DNA of 64,000 nucleotides from Cryptomeria japonica (GCF_030272615.1 NC_081407.1:441223213-441287212), one strand, 5' to 3'. Numbered from the stretch's first letter, positions 10,639 to 22,664 are shown. The notes: a model not told the origin generated them from the letters alone. Numbers and translations are program-made.

Positions 10639-11972
10639 AATAAGAGAGGGGCTTAGGGCATTTTCGAAACTTCAAGATTTAGAAATAGAATTATAATATA
10701 CTAAATAAATTAGTAAAAGAGAAACAAGTAGATGTCTATGTTTGAATCTTTAAGGGAACCCTAGTTAGGGTTAGAAGGATTAAAATAATGGGAAAAGGGG
10801 AGGGAAAATGTCCCTCTATGAATTTGAAATGGAAATATCCATTTAGTTTAAGTTATTAATTAGCTTAATAGGATAGTTTGGAGATTTAATGGAAAATATA
10901 ATGAATTATTTTACAGCATTATTAATATCATATTTGGGTAAATATATTTTAAAAGCTTATTAATGAAAAGTCTAAATAAGTATGGTGATTAAAATTTAGT
11001 TTAAGATGTATTTTTAAAATGCCTTTCATCGAATACTATTATTTATTAAAATTGGGGAAGTGATTAATCTATAGAGAAATTAATATACTCTTTTGAGTAA
11101 ATTTATTAAAAAAAAGAAAAAAAAAGGGGGTCTATTGACGGGTAAATTTAATTTAAAATCAGGAGGAAATTTATTTGATGAGTATTAAATATGTAATACC
11201 TATTGTTAGGAGGATTAACATATATATATATTTCAATTGGGTTTAAGAGACTTTTAATGATATTTTTAATTAAACAAAAGGATTTAATATAGGTATGTAA
11301 ATGTTTATTTGAAAGAGGATATTGTAGTGAATTTATATATATTTCTAGAATAAGTCAATGATCTAGACCTTGTGAACCTTGTTAACCCTAGTGGACTCTT
11401 TTATCAGATAATTTAATTATCATAATGATGCTCGGCACATTAACTTTATTCAATTAATTAGATAATATTAACACATTGAAATTGTATTAATGTTGAATTA
11501 ATAGATGCAAGATTTAATTAAGTTTTAAATGAAGGATGTAATATCATGATGGAGGAAACTTGATATTAATTAAATAATTGATATTGATCTAAGTAATTGT
11601 ATTAATGTCAATTTAGTAGGAGTTGGGCTATTTTAAGTATTACAAAATGCATCTAAAATGAAAAGGACTTTTGAGTGAATTTATTATTGTTCTTATAAAA
11701 TTAATTTGTCCCACTTGGTATTAGGAGTTATCATAATTGTTATGTAAGTAAGATTCTTATTCTATTGTCTAGGAGATTTATCGAAACCTAAGGCTTCTAG
11801 TTAATTTTATTTCATTGCTCACTATGGAACCCATTTTAATATCATTTAAAGGTTTTGTTGGAACAACTAGTTAAGTTGTCACAACTAACTAAGCATAGGA
11901 TGCATGTAAATAAGTGTTCAAAATAAAAATAAAAAAAATTTAGTGTTTTTGCCCAAAAGTTTGGGCATGACA

Positions 11973-12094
11973 ACAGCAGCGGAGCAATGAATTGAAGCAT
12001 TTAAAACTGCATGCTTTGGCAATCAACTCAGAAATTGAATTCACAGCCAAATTCAAAAAATGGCTCTAACAGATCATAACATTCTCTAAGTGTT
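11973..12094. other. Right flank of solo LTR; no gene
   Basis: A short unique-looking segment between the solo LTR and the tandem array. It probably was contiguous with 6665-6867 before the LTR inserted. Confidence 0.45.
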
Positions 12095-13370
12095 TCACCT
12101 TTTGTTGCTTCGTGAAGCTTAAAATCCATGCACCTTTTCATTGTGAAGCAACGCTGTCCTTTAGATCCTGAGAAACTCACACGTCTTTTACCTTACCTGG
12201 GTCAAGCTGCTTAAAACCGGGCCCTACCTTCCTTTCATTGTTTCACAGAGCATAAACCTTACGCATCTCTTCCACGTGAAACAACGCCATCCGTCAGATC
12301 TTCAACCATCTGCTCGACCTTTACTTTACACGGTGACCACTTATATTTTCACTAACCGCATGGAAGTTGTTACCACTAATGGTTTTCGCTGCTTCGCAGA
12401 GTTTAAAGACCTTACATCTTTGAGCTGCGAAACGGTGCTCATCATTGGATCACCTTTGAGATACATAGGCTTTAACACCCTTTAACCTTCAAAGTGGGCC
12501 CTCTACATGGAGTCCACCTGTCTCATTTAGTGTAGGTAAATAATTCTTACGTGTCAGTCCTTTATTTGCTCAAGAATTCCATCAGGCTCCACATCTGGAC
12601 TGCCACGTGTTCTATTTTACCATGGGTTTCAACACCATCACCGCTCAATCAAAGTGGGCCATCCACAAGCTACTTGGAACCATGTGTCATTCTGACAGAT
12701 CATCATTTGCCCTAGCTGGACATCCAGCTATTTCGCCACATCATCTGTCATGCAACCACCACCTAATTTCGCTACTTTGCGAAAGATAAACTTCATGTTA
12801 CTTCACCCAGCGAAACAACGTGGGCCGTTAGATCTTGAGCTAGATTCTCAACTTTTAGCTTCATCATTTAACCCAGCCACCTGAGTCCACCATCTCTTTC
12901 GCTGCTTCATGGACTTTAAACCTTTGGCAACTTTTCTTCATGAACCAACGTGAACCATTAGATCAACTAGGAGATGCACCTTCTTTACCTTCCATGTCAC
13001 CCTTTTCACTGGGCCCACTAACTTTTCGCTACTTCGTGAAAGGTAAGTCTCGCACATATTTCTTTTGTGAACCAACGCGGACCACTCAATCAATCATGAG
13101 TTGATCGGTCTTTAATCATAGAATCTGCTTACTTTCCGAGCCCACCAGCTTTTCGCCATTTCGCAAAGCATAAAACCTCGGTAGCTCTTCTTTGCAAATC
13201 AACACGAACTGTTAGATCCTCCGAAAGGCGACCGTCTATTATCTCTTATGTGACCATATTACCTGGGCCCGCCACCTTTTCGCTACTTCACGAAAGGTAA
13301 ACCTCGAGCTACTTTAGGTTGCGAATCCACGTGCACCACTAGATCTACTTCGAACTTGCATGTTTTTTAT
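12095..13370. repeat. Diverged ~127-bp tandem repeat array with palindromic core
   Basis: The core TTTCGCTACTTCGCGAAA-like word occurs at about 12767, 12897, 13024, 13151 and 13278, at spacings of 130, 127, 127 and 127. Weaker copies lie near 12101, 12233 and 12384. The gap from 12384 to 12767 is three periods. Each better unit also has a GTGAACCAACGTGGACC(A/G)TTAGATC-like block and a GGGCCCACCA-like block. The TTTCGC and GCGAAA halves form a small hairpin. No protein frame runs through. I infer about ten decayed units of one ancestral tandem repeat. Confidence 0.7.
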
Positions 13371-13943
13371 GGGGCTCGACAAAGAACTCAAAACTTAGGG
13401 AAAGGGGGAAAATAATTAAAATTCAACAAAGACCCACCTAAGGAAAGTTGTAAAGGGGGGGGGCCTTCACAACAGACCTACCCTTCAGAACGCAAGGGCT
13501 TTCAGAACATAGGAAAGGTTAAATTTCAAAAACCCTAAACCCCTTTTGACCCAAAAACTCAGAGGTAACATGAAATGCTAAGCACAACCTTGTAGATTTT
13601 AGCCGATTATGAAACAAAATCACCCAAGGTCAAAACAGTGATAACAAGATCAATACTAGCAAACTCCCCCTAAGATCATGCACACAAAGCTCCAAAGATA
13701 AAAGATTTTTTCACATGTCTCTCTCCCCCTTTACAACAATGCCAAAGATAGAATACAGATTATGCTCTCTACCCAAAACTCGTCTGCTAAGAAGGAAAAT
13801 CGCTCCTTCTTAGGATAAATTCACAACTCAATCCACTGATCATCTAAACCATTGACTAATCTCGTTGAATAGCAATACCAACTCATCAACTTGAACAAAA
13901 AGATAAAGCTCTGAAATCCACCAATTTATGCAACTCCATGCAT
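13371..13943 (-). other. 3' non-coding end of the minus-strand copia element
   Basis: Read on the minus strand, sequence after the RNase H stop contains a GGCATTGTTGTAAAGGGGGAGAG-type tract at about 13716-13735 and a second TTAGGGGGAG run near 13673. Both resemble copia polypurine tracts. No 3' LTR matching 18106-20780 follows, so the 3' LTR seems deleted or replaced before the ~127-bp array. Confidence 0.5.
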
Positions 13944-15509
13944 CTAGTTCTCATCGGGAGGGGAAGAGACACCTAACTTGTATCTAAAATAGAAAAATGT
14001 ATCTGCAGGAAAAGTTTTAGTGAAAATATCTGCAATCCGATCATTTGTAGATACATATTCCAATCTGACTTCCTCATCACTGACTTTCTCCCTCAAGAAA
14101 TGATATTTTATTGACACATGCTTAGTTTTAGAATGCAGCACTAGATTAGTTGAAATATTGATAGCACTTGAATTGTCACAATATATAATAGTAGGCTCAT
14201 CATAGATAAATCTTATATCTTTCAACATTTGTTTCATCCAAACTACCTAAGTATAGTTACTAGCAGCAACAATGTATTCAGCTTCAACAGTAGATAAAGG
14301 TATATCATCTTGTTTCTTACTGGACCATGAAATCAACTTCTTTCCCAAAAATAATGCTCCATAAGTAGTCCTCTTTTGGTCATCAACATCACCAGCCCAA
14401 TCAGCATCAGTGTAGACACATAGCAGGAAATCATCATTCTTCGGCTACCACAAACCATAGTCAACAGTCCCCTTCAAGTATTTGAAAATCCTCTTTATGA
14501 AAATAACATTAGTTTCTTTAGGATCAACTTGAAATCTAGCACACAGACATACAACATGCATAATATCCAATCTATTTCGAGTTAAGTACAACAATCTACC
14601 AACCATAGATCTATACAAAGTTTGATTAACTTTATGAGATTCATCATTCTTAGACAGTTTGCATCTAGTCACCATAGGAGTTCCAACAGGTTTAGAATCA
14701 GCTAATCCAAACTTTTTCAACAATTCCTTCACATACTTAGATTGAGAAATGAAAATACCTTTACCGATCTAAGTAATCTGCAATCCTAAGAAGAATTCCA
14801 TCTCATCTATCATAGACATCTCAAATTCCTTTTGCATATCATTAGCAAATTTCATACTCAAATCATCAATAAGGACTTCAACAATCAAAATGTTATCATT
14901 CTCAACTTTGAAATATAAATTACTATCAACGATACCTTTACCAAATCCTATCTTGAACAAATACTTATCCAATCTTGCATACTAAGCTCTAGGGGCTTGC
15001 TTCAGTCCATACAAAGATTTCTTCAATTTGCATACCATATCACCTTCATCTGATAAAGAAAATCCATCTGGTTTCTCAATGTATACTTCCTCCTCAAGAT
15101 CACCATTCAAAAAGGTTGATTTGACATCCATCTGATACACCTTAAAGTTCTTGTAAGTAGCATATGCAAGCAACAATCTAACAGCTTCAATTCTAGCTAC
15201 AGAGGCAAAAGTTTCTTCATAATCAATACCTTCCATCTAAGAACACCCTTTACATACCAATCTTTCTTTGATTCTGACAACTTCATTGGCTTCATTCAGT
15301 TTATTCTAGAACACCCATTTAGTACCAATCACATTCTTGTCTTTAGGTCTCTTAACAAGATCCCAAGTGTTATTCTTTTCAATCTGATTCAACTCTTCTT
15401 CCATTGCTTTTATCCAATTTTCATCTTTACATGCTTCTACTACATCTTTAGGTTTAATATTAGAAATCAAGCATATCTCTTCAGCAACAATCCTTCTTCT
15501 AGTCATCAC
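13944..15509 (-). pseudogene. Ty1/copia reverse transcriptase and RNase H (broken)
   Basis: Minus-strand pol region. Blocks in order: [86 protein letters not shown], then the SNLYFKVENDN block. RNase H shows CDNSSAINIS and ends FTKTFP. Compared with the second copia copy at 19380-20281, eight residues are missing at the (F/Y)VDD active-site loop, which now reads IDDLSMKF. Several stops interrupt it (after KWVF, at QAPRA*YARL, in SNYT*VVW). The enzyme cannot be functional. Confidence 0.92.
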
Positions 15510-16650
15510 ACCTTTATTCTTGTCACCAATAATCTAATTTTCTGAATGATTCAGTCTTACATACCTCAAAGTCTTCTGATTATTCTGGTTTTTAGGTTCT
15601 TGCACTTCTTCACTAGAAGCAACAATATCCAGATTAATTGTCTCCACTAGATCATTTTGCTTCAAGGTCTTAGTCTACACAAGCTTAGGAACAATATCAT
15701 CATCATCAAAATCATATCCACATGCTCTGATCTACTTTCCAAGACATTCATCCACCTTCACATTTGCACTCTCAACTATCTTCCTTAGTCTCTTATTATA
15801 GAACCGCTAGGCCTTGCTCTTAGTATAATATCCCAAGAATATTCCTTCATCACATCTTGCATCAAACTTTTCTATATCCTCATCTCTCTTGATATAACAT
15901 TTACTTCCAAAACTCTGAAATATCCAACTATAGGAACATGACCAAACCATAGCTCATAATGAGTCTTACCGGAATCACCTTTAACATGTACCCAGTTGAA
16001 TGTGCTAACAACTTCTCTCCAAAAGGTTTGTGCAACATTTCCTTCAATCAACATAGTCCTTGCAACATCCAAGATAGTTTTTTTCTTTCCTTCAACAACT
16101 CCATTCTATTGAGGGGTTCTAGGAGTAGATAATTGTCTTATAATTCCATTCCTCTCATAGAATGTATCGAATTCTCCCGATGTAAATTCTCCTCCTCTGT
16201 CATATCTCAGGCACTTCAGCTTCAATCCTATCTCTGTCTCCACTCTAGATTTGAATATGTTTAATTTCTCCAACACTTCTTATTTCTCCCTTAAGAAGGT
16301 AACCCACATCATTCTTGAATAGTCATCAATCAACAACATGAAATATATGTCACCTTGCATGCTTCTTACTCTAGTAGGACCACATAAGTTAGTATGAAAA
16401 AGATCTAGCAATCCATTAGATGAATAGAGCTTACTCTTAAATTGTTTTCTTGTTTTCTTACCCATCTGACATTCCTTACATACCAAATTAGTAGGCTTCA
16501 CAATCTTTGGAAAATCTCTAACAACTTCAGTAGAACTTATCCTTATCATACAGTAAAAATTAACATGACACATTCTCCTATGCCACAACCAACTTTTCTC
16601 ACCAGCATTCAAGTGAAGGATATTACCTTTAGTCTTAGTATCTGATGCAA
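15510..16650 (-). pseudogene. Ty1/copia integrase (broken)
   Basis: The minus strand encodes the GAG-pre-integrase zinc region (WLWHRRMCHVN, VCKECQMGK), then the catalytic core: first Asp in LLIDDYSRMMWV, second in the region normally S/TDRGGEF but here YDRGGEF, and Glu in NGVVEGKKKT. It continues through ARTMLIEGNVAQTFWREVV and KTHYELWFGHVP. Stops and frame slips fall around 16080-16280 and 15520-15870. This order (integrase before RT) is diagnostic of Ty1/copia. Confidence 0.9.
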
Positions 16651-17330
16651 TATCTATACTGGAGGCATTTAGGATCTTACATTTACCATTATTGAATTAC
16701 AAATCATATCCCTTGTCAACCAACTGTCCAACACTCAAAATATTATGTTTCAAACCTTCAACATACAAGACATCATCAGTATTATGTTTACCATTGAAAG
16801 ATATAGAACCTCTACCATGAATCACATGAGCTTTGTCATCTCCAAATATCACTATTCCGCCATCATACCTTTCCATACTCACAAATTTTATTTTGTCACC
16901 TATCATATGATGTGAACAACTATAGTCAATCACCCATTCATCTTTCTCCTCCACAATGCAACTTGTACAATTCACTGATACCAAATCATCTTCCTTGATA
17001 GCAATAAATACAAATTCATCTTCTGCATTCCCATTCTCTGATTCCTCATCAGCAACATATTAGAATCTATTTTGATTTATGTACTTCTAGTAGAGCTTGT
17101 AGGGCTTATCATTCTTATCATGCTTCTCATATCTATCATACTTATCAGATCTATCATATATTTCATGCTTATCATATCTAGACATTCTCCCAGGGCACCT
17201 AGAAGCAAAATGTCCTATCTTATTACAAGAGAAACATTTCAAAGGTAACTTCCCATCATACTTATTGGCTCCTTTAGGCAATCTCTGAGAAATAAGGGCT
17301 TCAAGATCATCCAATTCTCTTTCTTGTTCT
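16651..17330 (-). pseudogene. Ty1/copia zinc knuckle and protease (broken)
   Basis: A CCHC knuckle CFSCNKIGHFASRC lies at about 17195-17240, followed by a D/Y/K-rich linker (repeated SDKYDRYEKHDK). The aspartic protease start reads WVIDYSCSHHM. Copia proteases normally read D-S/T-G at this place, so the catalytic motif is damaged (DYS). The downstream block KHNILSVGQL is intact. Confidence 0.85.
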
Positions 17331-18060
17331 TTTGTCTCTCTCTTTTCTCTTTTAAATCTAGATATCCAACATAAACTTTCTCCTGGATCATACTTCTACT
17401 TCCAGGATATAGAGGCTTTGAATGCACCCTCAAATTTTTCATGTGATTCTCCAAATTCACTCAACCCAAATGCACCAAGCTTTCCAACCAACATATCTCT
17501 AGTCATAGTAGTCACAGCCTAGATCTCATCAATAGAAGCTACCTTTTGTTTGTAATAAAGAGGCAATGATCTCAACACCTTAGCAACAATCTCATCTTCT
17601 TCAAGGGTTCCATCAGCACATCTGATATTCATGAAAATCTCATTCACCTTAGACATAAAGGATGTTATATTCTCATCATCTCCCATCTTAAATGCTTCAT
17701 ACTTTCCTTTCAAACTCTCTAGCTTAGCAACATTAACTTGCGCATCTCCTTCATACAAGGTCTCCAGCTTCTTCCAAATCTCATGTGCCATCTAAAAACC
17801 CATCACATTAGTCATCTCTGAATCAGTCAAGGCACTCAGCAATGCTTCCTTATCTCTTATGTTATGTTCACCATCCTTGATCTCAATAGCAGTAGCCAGT
17901 CCATTCTGAGGAACATTGTAGACATTCTTTATAATCTTCTAGTACTCATCTCCAAGACATTTCAAGTGAACTTCCATCCGGTCCTTTGAAATAGTATAAT
18001 TGCTTCCATCAAATCTAGGACTCTCTTTCTTGAACACATAAATTGTTATCCTAGATCTCC
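17331..18060 (-). pseudogene. Ty1/copia Gag (broken)
   Basis: Minus-strand Gag of the UBN2/copia-gag type. The N-terminal region holds FDGSNYTISKDRMEVHL, then ALTDSEMTNVMGF, WKKLETLYEGD and KLESLKGKYEAFKMGDDENI, and ends with SLPLYYKQKVASIDEI. Two to three stops and at least one frame change interrupt it. I see no convincing start codon just inside the primer site. Confidence 0.85.
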
Positions 18061-18084
18061 TCAAGTAGTCAAGCTTCTTCCAAA

Positions 18085-18104
18085 GGATCTAGCTATGATG
18101 CCAA
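18085..18104 (-). other. Primer binding site of the copia element
   Basis: On the minus strand TTGGCATCATAGCTAG follows one base inside the LTR edge at 18106. It is a decayed form of the initiator-Met tRNA complement TGGTATCAGAGC. Confidence 0.75.
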
Positions 18105-18105
18105 T

Positions 18106-20780
18106 TGTTAGCAAAAACAAAGAAGGAAAACTAAGAGGGGGGGGTGAATCAATTTTCACCAGATTAAAAAATTTAATGACAATCTCAAACCTAAACAACT
18201 GCAGCAAGAATAAAGATATACACAATAGCACCAACATACATAACATGAATATTTTGATGTGGAAAACATGATTAAGGGAAAAACCATGGTGGGAACCTAC
18301 CCACAATAAGATGATACTCTATAGTAGTATGTGTAAATATTGCAATTGGGAATGCACATGCATTTAGGCATACTGCCTAGAGATCACTACTCAAAATAAG
18401 ATTACCTAGAAGGCTCCAAGCCTCAGGGAAGGTTCACTACCTTACAATAAGATTCAGACTACAATCTGGATTACATGAACTGCAAATATTGTATCTCCTA
18501 ATGCCTGATGATAGTTTCGGTTAAGCACATTTGTCTGCCCTACAACAATATTTGCTCAATACACCATCCTGAAGGATAAATTTTCTTAGGCACACATACA
18601 CCACTGTCTGATAATGTAGACACAACAACAACACCAAAATTACATGACTATACCACCTATATTTACAAATCATCAACCCTGACTACAAGATAGGTCAAAC
18701 CCTCAACCCTCAAGTACAAAATTATATCTCATGATACATAAATAAACCACCAGACTAATATAAGGTTATAGAAAAAATAACATGAACCTAAATAAAATCT
18801 CCAAACACGCATCACCACCGAAAACCCTACTAAGATCAACCGCAACAAGTTACACCACCAAGAATACCGCATAACATGAAGAATATCATTGGATCAACAA
18901 AATCACCAAGAATGTGCACAAGGATCAATGCAGACCACCATAAAAAATAGGACATGATCAGGAAAATCCAACAAGCATGTTAGAACCATTCACAATAGTT
19001 GCACCAACACCACTTATTCAAATCTTCATCGATCAACATGCTAGAACTCAAGAACACTCAACAACAATAATTCAAACTAGAAAGATAACTTGCAGAGCAC
19101 CAAATCATGAACCATCTGAAATGAAGATACACATGAACATCCAAAACATTCTCCCAAATCCACAACCAAAGATATGATCATTTCGGAGCTCATCAGATCA
19201 AATACCAAACACTGCCAACTATTGAATAGAAAGACTGAACTACAAATCAGATCAAATAATATAATCAAGTAAACTTCTGGGTCACTGAAACCAATAAGGA
19301 ATGAAGTATTCCAGCACTCCAAATAGATCAATCAACCATATCAACTAAATGCAATCACTGAAACACCAAATAGAATGCAACACTGGATTCTTTGAAATAT
19401 TGATAGCACTTGAATTGTCATAATATATAACAATAGGCTCATCATAGATAACTCTAATATCCTTCAACATTTGCTTCTTCCAAATTAGTGGAGTACAGTT
19501 ACTAGCAACAGCAATGTATTCAACTTCAGTATTAGATAAAGATGTAGCATCTTGTTTCTTACTAGACCTTGAAATCAACTTCTTTCCCAAAAAGAATGCT
19601 CCACTAGTAGTTCTCTTTTGGTCATCAACATCACCATCCCAATCAACATCAATATAGGAACATAGTAGGAAATCATCATTCTTCAGATACCACAAACCAT
19701 AGTCAACAGTCTCCTTCAAGTATCTAAAAATCCTCTTCACAGCAATAACATGAGTTTCTTTAGGATCAGCTTGAAATCTAGCACAAAGAGAAACAACATG
19801 CATAATATCCAATCTAGTCTGAGTTAAGTACAACAATCCACTAACCAAAGATCTATACAAAGTTTGATTAGCTTTATGAGATTCATCATTCTTAGACAAC
19901 TTCCATCCAATCACCATAGGAGTTCCAATACGTTTAGAATCAACTAATCCAAGATTTTTCAACAATTCCTTCACATACTTTCCAATTTGAGAAATCTGCA
20001 ATCCTAAGAAGAATTTCATCTTAGCTATCATACACATGTCAAATTCCTTTTGCATATGATCAGAAAATTTCATACTCAAATCATCATCTCCTCCAAAAAT
20101 GATATCATCAACAAAGACTTTAACAATCAAAATGTTATCATTCTCAACTTTGAAATATAAATTACTATCAGCAGTACCTTTACAGAGTCCCAGCTTCAAC
20201 AAATACTTATCCAATCTTGCATACCAAGCTCTAGGGGCTTGCTTTAGTCCATACAAAGCTTTCCTCAATTTGCATACCATCAGTGTGGATCACCAAAACA
20301 AATAGGACATGATCAGGAAACACCAACAAGCACATTCAAACTATCTACAATATGTGCACTAACACCACTTATTCAAATCTTTATCGATCAACACACTAGA
20401 ACTCAAGAACACTCAATAGTAGCAATTCAAACTAGAAAGATAAACTTGTGGAGCACCAAATCATGAACCATCTGAAATGAAGATACACATGAACGTTGAA
20501 AACATTCCCCCAAATCCACAACCAAAGATATAATCATGTCGAAGCTCACTGGATCAAATACCAAACTCTGCCAACCACTGAATAGAAAGACTGAACTACA
20601 AACCGGATCAAATAATATGATCAAGTAAACTCCTAGATCACTAAAACCGATAAGGAATGAATTATTCCATCACCCCAAATAGATCAATCATTCATATCAA
20701 CTCAATGCAATCACCAGAACACCAAACAACTCTCTGCAACACCAAAATACATGAATATTTTGATATTAATGACAACAACA
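18106..20780 (-). mobile_element. Copia 5' LTR, rearranged and fused to a second copia remnant
   Basis: The inner edge (18106) begins TGTTAGC next to the primer site. The outer edge ends GACAACAACA at 20780, reading TGTTGTTGTCATTAA on the minus strand, a typical copia LTR start. Inside it, 18929-19375 and 20284-20727 are direct copies of the same LTR segment. They flank a 0.9-kb RT-RNase H fragment at 19380-20281 in the same orientation. The structure reads LTR piece, pol piece, LTR, primer site, gag-pol, as expected if two tandem elements shared an LTR and the upstream one lost most of its body. Confidence 0.7.
19380..20281 (-). pseudogene. Second copia RT-RNase H fragment
   Basis: About 300 uninterrupted codons on the minus strand, from mid RT ([21 protein letters not shown]) to RNase H (NSSAINISKNPVLHS). 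The active-site loop is complete here (VKVFVDDIIFGGDDD). RNase H shows DWDGDVDDQKRTTSGAFF and NTEVEYIAVAS. The left end breaks inside NPVLHS, where Lys-Thr-Lys would normally follow, and continues straight into LTR sequence. It is closely similar to, but cleaner than, the copy at 13944-15509. Confidence 0.92.
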
Positions 20781-21673
20781 TATCCTAGCAGCAGCAATAT
20801 CCAATAGAGAACATGTGTGTTCCTTGGTTATGACCTATTCCTTGTTTAAAATGTCACGTCTCTTATAAATAATCTCTCCTTAGAGGAATTTTGTGATCCT
20901 TCCTCTATCTCTCTCTTTCTCTTTGAAGATTACCTCTTCTTTTGTATTACATTGTTTATAACTTGATGTCCTTTCTTGCATGGAATTATCCTTTATATGA
21001 GTACATGTGTGTCTCATGGTTTGGACCCATTCTTTGCTTGAAACAATACATCTCTTATGGATAATCTCTCTTTAGAATTTTTGTAATTATTCTCATTGTC
21101 CTTACACTTGGGGGCAATGATCTATATCTCTCTTCTATCCTTTCTAAGGATCCACTTTTCCTTTGTGAGTGTTGTTTGTTTATAATTTGATGTCACTCAT
21201 TTGAAGTTCTTGTTCACTCAAGTATTCTCTCTTATGTATGAGGTGTATGTCCTTGGCTACAACCTCTTCTTTACTTGGAAATGTATATCTATTATAAACC
21301 TACCCCTCACATTGGGGCAAAAGTGTATCATCATTCATCAAGAATCTATTTTCACCTAGCAATAGGAGGAAGGTGTGCATTATTGTTCTCCTTTCTTTAT
21401 TTTGGTAAGAAGATGTTATGTTTATTCAATAAACTCTTCTTAGAGGTAGATGTCTTTTGAGAAAAGATCTCTTCTCCTCCAAGGATCCTCTTAACACATG
21501 TTGCAAGATATCTCTTTTTCAACTATCTTATCCTTGCTTAAAGAGTATTCCCTCTTTGGCTTGGATTTATGAACATTGTTGCCTAAAGGATATCTCCTTA
21601 GTGTTGAAGGCTAGGTATCCTTGTCTCTAAGCTTCCATAATACATCAACATAGGGATATGTTGACATCTTAAG
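20781..21673. repeat. Non-coding DNA with degenerate ~190-240 bp repeats
   Basis: Three loose copies of a block beginning (A)CATGTGTGT(T/C)(C)TTGG..TGACC and continuing through TTATAAATAATCTCTC-like text start near 20811, 21002 and 21239. No coding signal. With 25477-25989 this was one stretch before the element at 21679 inserted. Confidence 0.5.
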
Positions 21674-21678
21674 GAGTG
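21674..21678. repeat. Target-site duplication GAGTG (left)
   Basis: GAGTG matches exactly 25472-25476 on the other side of the element. Confidence 0.9.
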
Positions 21679-22474
21679 TAATGCAGTTGCATCCCCGATC
21701 GATGAGCAATCTTGCATCAACCAAAAATATTTCCTTTCATGTTTAGTTCTTTGTGCAGTTTCAGTATTCTTACCAGTATGTATCGGTAGTTGCTTTTTCT
21801 TCATGGTAGATCTTTTTTTCATTTTCTTGGAGGTTTCATGTGGTTGAATCCAAATTTCTATTTCATTTGGGTTCTTCTCCGATCAGTTATCGCTTCCTAT
21901 TGGCTATTTTTGGGTTCCTAGCACAGTTCTTATGCTTACTCATTGGTTTTCCTTCATTACTGACATGATTCTTGGCATGTGGATCTATCTTGGGTCTTGT
22001 CTGATATTCTTTGGCATGTGGCCAACCTTCCTCCTGAACCACATTACTTGGTTGTTATTTTTCGAAAATATTTCTTAATTATTAGGACCCACCTAATTAC
22101 ATGTTTCATTTTCCTACATTGGTGAATGCAATCCTTTGAGGTGGTGGGTATAAATATGATGTTATGTAATCATTTGTGGAGGTAGAGAAAGTATAACTGA
22201 GAATAAGCATGGAGATTCACATGTTGTGATCCAATTTATTCTTAGAGTCCCGATTGGATTGCGTTTGTCTTGAAGCCTGCATGTAACCGATTAACTACCA
22301 GATGTTCTTTGATGATAATATCAAGATTGCTAGATGATTGCTGGAAGTTCTAAGGCTATAATCTGATCTATTTATGTGAATTTGTTATGTTTTCTTACTA
22401 CTTTCATTGTGTCTCTCTTGCTACATAAGTCGATTGACTCTTTTGAGGGTTTTTTACCGGTTATGGCTGCATCA
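21679..22474 (+). mobile_element. 5' LTR of gag-protease gypsy element
   Basis: It pairs with 24660-25471. It begins TAATGCAG (TGATGCAG in the other copy) and ends GGCTGCATCA beside the primer site. It differs from the 3' LTR at many positions, clearly more than the other LTR pairs here, so this insertion is old. Confidence 0.93.
22149..22156 (+). promoter_or_regulatory. TATA box of the LTR promoter
   Basis: TATAAATA in a GC-flanked context (GGTGGG before it). It is kept at the matching place in the 3' LTR (25147-25154). The transcript would start roughly 25-35 bases downstream. Confidence 0.6.
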
Positions 22475-22476
22475 AT

Positions 22477-22491
22477 TGGTATTAGAGTTGG
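22477..22491 (+). other. Primer binding site
   Basis: TGGTATTAGAGTTGG lies two bases after the LTR end. It is a near match to the initiator-Met tRNA complement TGGTATCAGAGC. Confidence 0.85.
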
Positions 22492-22664
22492 TTATGGACC
22501 AGCTGGTGGAAGAATCATTTGCAAACATTGAGGCATTCCATGAGGTGGACAGATCATCAATTGGAGGCAGGTTGCATGTGTGTTCAATAGATTGCTGAGG
22601 GGAGGCAATTGAAATTGGTAGTCAGATCAACAAGTTGAGGTAGTTCATCAGAGTGGAAGGAGAG

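Larger units (their letters stand above)
6868..11972 (+). mobile_element. Solo LTR (5.1 kb) of a long-LTR gypsy family
   Basis: It starts TGTAGAGCCCC and ends GGGCATGACA, preceded by the same GCCCAAAAGTTTGGG palindrome found at the end of the LTR at 2602-6221. No internal region is attached on either side, which fits LTR-LTR recombination. The flanking pentamers are ATGGC and ACAGC. They differ by two transitions and could both derive from ACGGC by CpG decay. The first ~2.2 kb resembles 2640-4860, while the rest is different in sequence but similar in architecture: AT-rich DNA, a GC island at 10088-10500, a stem-loop at 10606-10638 and more AT-rich DNA. No protein is encoded. Confidence 0.75.

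Noticed and set aside
18106-19375. Complete copia element with two matching LTRs
   Set aside because: No LTR copy is found at the 3' side (below 13720). The similar segment at 20284-20727 lies on the same side as the 5' LTR, so the element is not delimited by an LTR pair.
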